Below are positions 5,713 to 8,133 of a stretch of 8,133 bases of DNA, piece by piece. The DNA is from an uncultured Methanofollis sp. (GTDB lineage: Archaea > Halobacteriota > Methanomicrobia > Methanomicrobiales > Methanofollaceae). How positions within the stretch are numbered: position 1 is the stretch's first letter; each line of letters opens with the position of its first letter. The stretch covers positions 1-8,133 of the forward strand of contig NZ_CALFSA010000237.1 in the NCBI RefSeq assembly GCF_937919355.1. Reading direction: 5' to 3'. A program made the position numbers and the translations under genes. The notes under the pieces are model-generated. The model was not told the origin of the DNA and did no database searches. It worked only from the letters and a program-made list of their open reading frames with translations.

Positions 5713-6168
5713 ATGAAACTGAATAATGCCCAAAAAAAGGTGGCATTGGTGTGTATTCTCGGAGCCGTTGGGATCGTCGGCGTGTCCCTCCTTTATGGTC
5801 TGGTCGGCCAGGACACAGGGGTGCCGGGAGAAAACAAAACGCCCGATACATTGTTCCGCTGCTTCATCATCGAATATAACGAGAGTTTCGCGAAAGACGC
5901 TCTTGTATTTCATCTCACCGATGCGGATCTTGAGGACCATCCCGAATATCGAGAGGGAATGGAGACGGCAAATACCAGTACAATGGAATGGCGCGACGGC
6001 AAACGGTACATTTACGAGGTGCAGGATTATTCTGGCGACCTCGGGGCGTACAATCTCTGTCTTGAGAACTATTCCCAGTCTGAGTGTCGGTCCCATTTGA
6101 AATTATACGAATACAGGGGGAGGTACTTCGAGATTAGGTGTATCCCATGGTATGTGGGGCCGAAATAG
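5713..6168 (+). CDS. Hypothetical membrane-anchored protein with four extracytoplasmic cysteines
   Basis: A 151-residue protein I do not recognise as a named family. A short basic N-terminus (residues 1-9) is followed by one hydrophobic segment (about 10-31), so it is probably a signal anchor with the rest outside the membrane. There is no lipobox cysteine at a cleavage-like position. The soluble part contains VFHLTDADLEDHPEYREGM (65-83) and a late LYEYRGRYFEI (131-141). This style recalls small archaeal proteins with 'LTDxDL...P' and 'EYxGxYYxI' blocks, a memory-based resemblance only. Cysteines at 50, 116, 125 and 143 could make two disulfides. A strong TATA box, a near-perfect ribosome-binding site and coding-like composition support reality. 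It is the first of three consecutive small membrane-protein genes. Confidence 0.7.
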   Translation: MKLNNAQKKVALVCILGAVGIVGVSLLYGLVGQDTGVPGENKTPDTLFRCFIIEYNESFAKDALVFHLTDADLEDHPEYREGMETANTSTMEWRDGKRYIYEVQDYSGDLGAYNLCLENYSQSECRSHLKLYEYRGRYFEIRCIPWYVGPK

Positions 6169-6250
6169 GAATGGGCCCACGTCGTGATAGTCCTGACGGA
6201 AAGGGCGAGATTAGCGAGATCTCATTCTCTGTCGGGTGAGTCCCCGGTGT

Positions 6251-6258
6251 TAGGAGGA
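6251..6258 (+). promoter_or_regulatory. Ribosome-binding site choosing the ATG at 6265
   Basis: TAGGAGGA lies 6 nt before the ATG at 6265. The same frame is open from an earlier ATG at 6184, but that one lacks such a site and would add a polar, arginine-rich tail unlike the membrane protein that follows. Confidence 0.65.
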
Positions 6259-6264
6259 CAGACG

Positions 6265-6543
6265 ATGACGGCGCACCCTTACGGCATATCCCTTGCATTG
6301 ACGTCAACAATCTTTTTTTTCTTCTGGGTCGCCCCTTTCACCGGTCTTACCCCTCTCCTCTGCGGGGTGATATCACTGCTGAGCTCTATCTCTCTTCTCG
6401 GTCTCCTCCTCCTCGTCCCGGCGGCACGGAGGGAAGACAGATCGTGGTATCCCGCCCTTCTGCTCGTGGTCGCCGTGCTGGCCATCGGTATCGTGAGTTG
6501 CATGCTCTATCCCGAGGACAAACCCTTCCTCTCCATCCGGTGA
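6265..6543 (+). CDS. Small hypothetical three-helix membrane protein
   Basis: A 92-residue protein, not recognised. It is almost entirely hydrophobic, with likely membrane segments at about 7-26 (containing FFFFW), 29-51 and 63-81. A short charged loop AARREDRS (53-60) sits between the second and third, and a brief polar tail follows. The start at 6265 is set by TAGGAGGA just upstream; an earlier in-frame ATG at 6184 is less likely. It begins 96 nt after the preceding gene, and its stop overlaps a GTG start of the next gene (GTGA at 6540-6543), suggesting the two are co-translated partners. Function unknown; there are no conserved charged residues within the helices that would suggest a transporter or enzyme. 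Confidence 0.65.
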   Translation: MTAHPYGISLALTSTIFFFFWVAPFTGLTPLLCGVISLLSSISLLGLLLLVPAARREDRSWYPALLLVVAVLAIGIVSCMLYPEDKPFLSIR

Positions 6544-6803
6544 GCGACAGGAAAGGGGTCTCGGCATCCATGGCTTTTATTTCCACGTTCCCTGAACGCC
6601 TGAAGGCGAAGGCCCTCGTCCCTTCTCAGGCGATTGTGGGTATCACGGTCCTTGCCGTGATCCTGTTCGCCTGTACTCTCCTCTCGCTGGCACCCACGCT
6701 GCATCCCTGGAGCGGACTCATGATCCTGTACTGGGCGGTCGGGCTGCCGCTGATCGGGTTCAACTACCTCGCAGTTGCAGTCCGGTGTAGAGGAGACAAT
6801 TAA
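6540..6803 (+). CDS. Small hypothetical two-helix membrane protein
   Basis: An 87-residue protein if it starts at GTG 6540, which overlaps the previous stop by 4 nt (GTGA). The alternative is ATG 6570, giving 77 residues, with a purine-rich GGAAAGGGG (6550-6558) upstream. I prefer the overlapping GTG weakly. After an amphipathic N-terminus with several lysines and arginines (about 14-28) come two hydrophobic helices at about 31-51 and 59-81, with a proline in the second, and a short basic-polar tail VRCRGDN. Not recognised as a family. Size, hydrophobicity and coupling suggest that it forms a membrane complex with its upstream neighbour (inference). Confidence 0.55.
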   Translation: MSDRKGVSASMAFISTFPERLKAKALVPSQAIVGITVLAVILFACTLLSLAPTLHPWSGLMILYWAVGLPLIGFNYLAVAVRCRGDN

Positions 6804-6815
6804 CGGGAGTGTGAT

Positions 6816-6839
6816 ATGTACCAGATGTCTTCTGTACAT
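6816..6839 (+). repeat. Bulged hairpin after the membrane-protein genes
   Basis: ATGTA (6816-6820), a bulged C, and CAGA (6822-6825) pair with TCTG (6831-6834) and TACAT (6835-6839). This gives nine base pairs, one bulged nucleotide and a 5-nt loop. It starts 13 nt after the stop at 6803. No T-tract follows at once, so it is not a clear terminator. It may protect the 3' end of the mRNA or be chance. Confidence 0.35.
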
Positions 6840-7144
6840 TTGCACAACTCACGAAGAGAGGGTCTCCCGCAGAAGGATCTTCTCAGAGACGTCGGAGATA
6901 TTAGATGGTTACAGAAGATCTCCTGAGGGAATATTCGCAGGCCTTGCCCGTAGAGAAGAGAACAGGTATCATGAGGTTGTATTCAGTGACGTCTCATGAG
7001 TACCGTTTTAGAGAGATCACCGATACGTTTCTGTTCAGGGATGTTTCTTTTCCCGGGAACTTTGCTCCCCGGAGAGTGCACCTCTTCATCCAATCTCACA
7101 GAAATACCATGGAGAATTCAGAACAGAAACATTACAGAGCCGAA

Positions 7145-7158
7145 TTTTCTTCTTTTTT
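7145..7158 (+). terminator. Candidate T-tract terminator
   Basis: TTTTCTTCTTTTTT is similar in make-up to the tract after pyrI. It would end transcripts from the small membrane-protein genes, leaving a long 3' region of about 340 nt, and separate them from the EEP gene. In an AT-richer region such a run has less weight. Confidence 0.4.
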
Positions 7159-7210
7159 GATCCTGAGAATCAATCCTGAAAAAAGTTTCAGATGTTTCAA
7201 CAGAGCCGTG

Positions 7211-7222
7211 CAAACTATTTAC
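7211..7222 (+). promoter_or_regulatory. Candidate TATA element for the EEP gene
   Basis: CAAACTATTTAC has a BRE-like CAAA followed by TATTTA. A start about 25 nt downstream (about 7238-7245) would leave a short leader before the ATG at 7259, or make the ATG at 7238 leaderless. It supports independent transcription of the gene. Confidence 0.4.
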
Positions 7223-7258
7223 TCGACAATATAAATGATGATTGCAGAGAAGAATACA

Positions 7259-7981
7259 ATGAAAATATCTATCGCAACGTGGAACATGGACTCCTGGAAA
7301 CGCAACCAGGAGCAACGCAAAGCAGCCTGGAGATATCTGACTGAAACAATTTCACCAGACATCGCTTTACTGCAGGAATGTGTTCCACCTGCTAAAACTG
7401 ATGAAGACTCTAAAATTATCTATCAGAAAATAGGTGGGAAAAGAAATTGGGGATCGGCAGTTGTTACGCAAGAGTTCCCGATCCAGGAACTGGAGATAAA
7501 AAGTAGCTACCTGGGTGCTCTGCTAGGCGCCGAGGTGACGCTGCCGGATGAGTCATTGATTTCTGTCATCAGCCTGTATGGATTGATTGACGAAGACGGA
7601 TATGCAACAACCACACTACATAGGATGCTTTCGGATCTTACTCCCCTCTTGCATGGACGTATGGGAAAGCGATTGTTCATAATGGGTGGAGATTACAACG
7701 TAAGCACCCAATGGGATGAAAAATATAAAAACAGAGATCCCTCTCACAGGATATTTTTTGAACGGTTAGAAGATTTCGGATTGGTCAACTGTACCTACAA
7801 ATATTTTCAAAGCCACGTGCAGACCAATCGCCATCCAAGAAGTAAAACGCCGTGGCAGAATGACTACATCCATGCAAGCAAGAAAATATCTGACCGACTT
7901 GTTTCATGTGAGGTCATAGATGATTCTGAAATTTATGAATACAGCGATCATAATCCGGTTATCGCCATTTTTGATCTCTAG
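7259..7981 (+). CDS. Endonuclease/exonuclease/phosphatase (EEP) superfamily protein
   Basis: A 240-residue protein with the complete EEP (DNase I/APE1-like) active-site series: N9 in ATWNM, E40 in LLQE (metal ligand), G144-D145-Y-N147 in MGGDYNVS, D202 in NDYIHAS, and S229-D230-H231 in YSDHNPV. The length is that of a minimal single-domain member, with no signal peptide or extra domain. The superfamily includes DNA-repair nucleases, nucleases acting on other substrates, and phosphodiesterases of lipids or nucleotides, so the substrate is not decided. The chosen ATG places the usual first strand MKISIATWN at the N-terminus; in-frame ATGs at 7235 and 7238 would add eight or seven residues. Base and codon use are much more AT-rich than in the flanking operon (many AAA, ATA and GAA codons), pointing to horizontal acquisition. 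It stands alone with its own TATA-like element. Confidence 0.85.
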   Translation: MKISIATWNMDSWKRNQEQRKAAWRYLTETISPDIALLQECVPPAKTDEDSKIIYQKIGGKRNWGSAVVTQEFPIQELEIKSSYLGALLGAEVTLPDESLISVISLYGLIDEDGYATTTLHRMLSDLTPLLHGRMGKRLFIMGGDYNVSTQWDEKYKNRDPSHRIFFERLEDFGLVNCTYKYFQSHVQTNRHPRSKTPWQNDYIHASKKISDRLVSCEVIDDSEIYEYSDHNPVIAIFDL

Positions 7982-8133
7982 CAGAAGAGACTGAATCCTC
8001 TTGATCGAGTCATGGCCATGTGACAAGACTGCAGATCGAATCTGCGGCTCTCCTCTCCATCGAGGCCGAATTCAAACGAGGGGTGCATCATCGTTGGCAC
8101 CTACTTTCCTCGATCAGTCCTGCGAACGAGTGC
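7982..8133. other. Non-coding tail with a hairpin and a palindrome
   Basis: No gene is apparent in this final stretch. CATGGCCATG (8011-8020) is a perfect ten-base palindrome. CTGCAGAT (8029-8036) pairs with ATCTGCGG (8040-8047) over a CGA loop, with one T-G pair. No T-tract follows either element. The window ends in GCGAACGAGTGC, which resembles the GCGGAACGAGCAC stretch at 5381-5393. Confidence 0.4.

Larger units (their letters stand above)
6804..7258. other. Lower-GC stretch without a convincing gene
   Basis: About 450 nt between the membrane-protein genes and the EEP gene. It is visibly less GC-rich than the operon to the left. A 109-codon frame (6905-7234) is open on the plus strand but has no ribosome-binding site, no recognised motif and mixed codon use, so I do not call it. 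It could be a remnant or a small orphan gene. A T-rich run at 7145-7158 resembles a terminator, and a TATA-like element lies at 7211-7222. The bulged hairpin at 6816-6839 is listed separately. Confidence 0.4.

Noticed and set aside
5473..6096. 207-codon minus-strand open frame
   Set aside because: It covers the promoter region and most of the gene at 5713 on the other strand. No ribosome-binding site or domain was seen. The plus-strand gene has a TATA box, a near-perfect ribosome-binding site and a sensible membrane-anchor layout. It cannot be wholly excluded, as the 5713 product is itself hypothetical.
6905..7234. Possible 109-residue protein
   Set aside because: No ribosome-binding site, no recognised motif, mixed codon preference and overlap with a T-tract and the promoter region of the next gene. 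Left as part of the gene-free stretch.
7259..7981. Full defence system around the EEP gene
   Set aside because: No neighbouring sensor, NTPase, methyltransferase or toxin-antitoxin partner is visible within the window. Only the lone hydrolase can be supported.
8011..8047. Terminator or transposon end near the right edge
   Set aside because: A short palindrome and a short hairpin are present, but there is no T-tract, no transposase and no partner inverted repeat in the window.

Overview
The window looks like chromosomal DNA of a high-GC methanogenic euryarchaeon, most likely of the order Methanomicrobiales (Methanofollis/Methanoculleus-like). The evidence is archaeal gene content: an archaeal nascent polypeptide-associated complex protein (aNAC), an archaeal TrmI-type tRNA methyltransferase, a RecJ-like DHH nuclease and an aspartate transcarbamoylase with a separate PyrI chain. 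Ribosome-binding sites match the archaeal 16S tail, TATA-like boxes are present, and transcripts appear to end at T-tracts. The genus is inferred from memory of gene order and protein style, not from a search.

Layout. (1) 1-916, minus strand: the N-terminal two thirds of a fused NAD(P)H-hydrate epimerase/dehydratase, cut off by the window edge. (2) 917-1060: a divergent intergenic region with TATA-like elements. (3) 1061-5303, plus strand: a tightly packed six-gene housekeeping operon, recJ-like nuclease, TGT_C2+PUA RNA-binding protein, aNAC, trmI, pyrB, pyrI. Genes overlap or sit 2-3 nt apart, and the operon ends at a T-rich terminator. It joins nucleic-acid processing, tRNA modification, nascent-chain handling and the first committed step of pyrimidine synthesis. 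(4) 5304-5712: a gene-free stretch with three consecutive stem-loops, a clear BRE/TATA promoter and a possibly structured leader. (5) 5713-6803: three small membrane proteins of unknown function. (6) 6804-7258: a lower-GC stretch with no convincing gene. (7) 7259-7981: a markedly AT-richer gene for an endonuclease/exonuclease/phosphatase (EEP) superfamily enzyme with a complete catalytic motif set, probably acquired horizontally. (8) 7982-8133: non-coding, with a short hairpin and a palindrome.

The left two thirds are conserved core genome. The right third (about 5304 onwards) is accessory-like. I found no CRISPR array, tRNA, rRNA, transposase or recognisable defence operon. The least explained parts are the structured intergenic region, the small membrane-protein cluster and the AT-rich nuclease-like gene.
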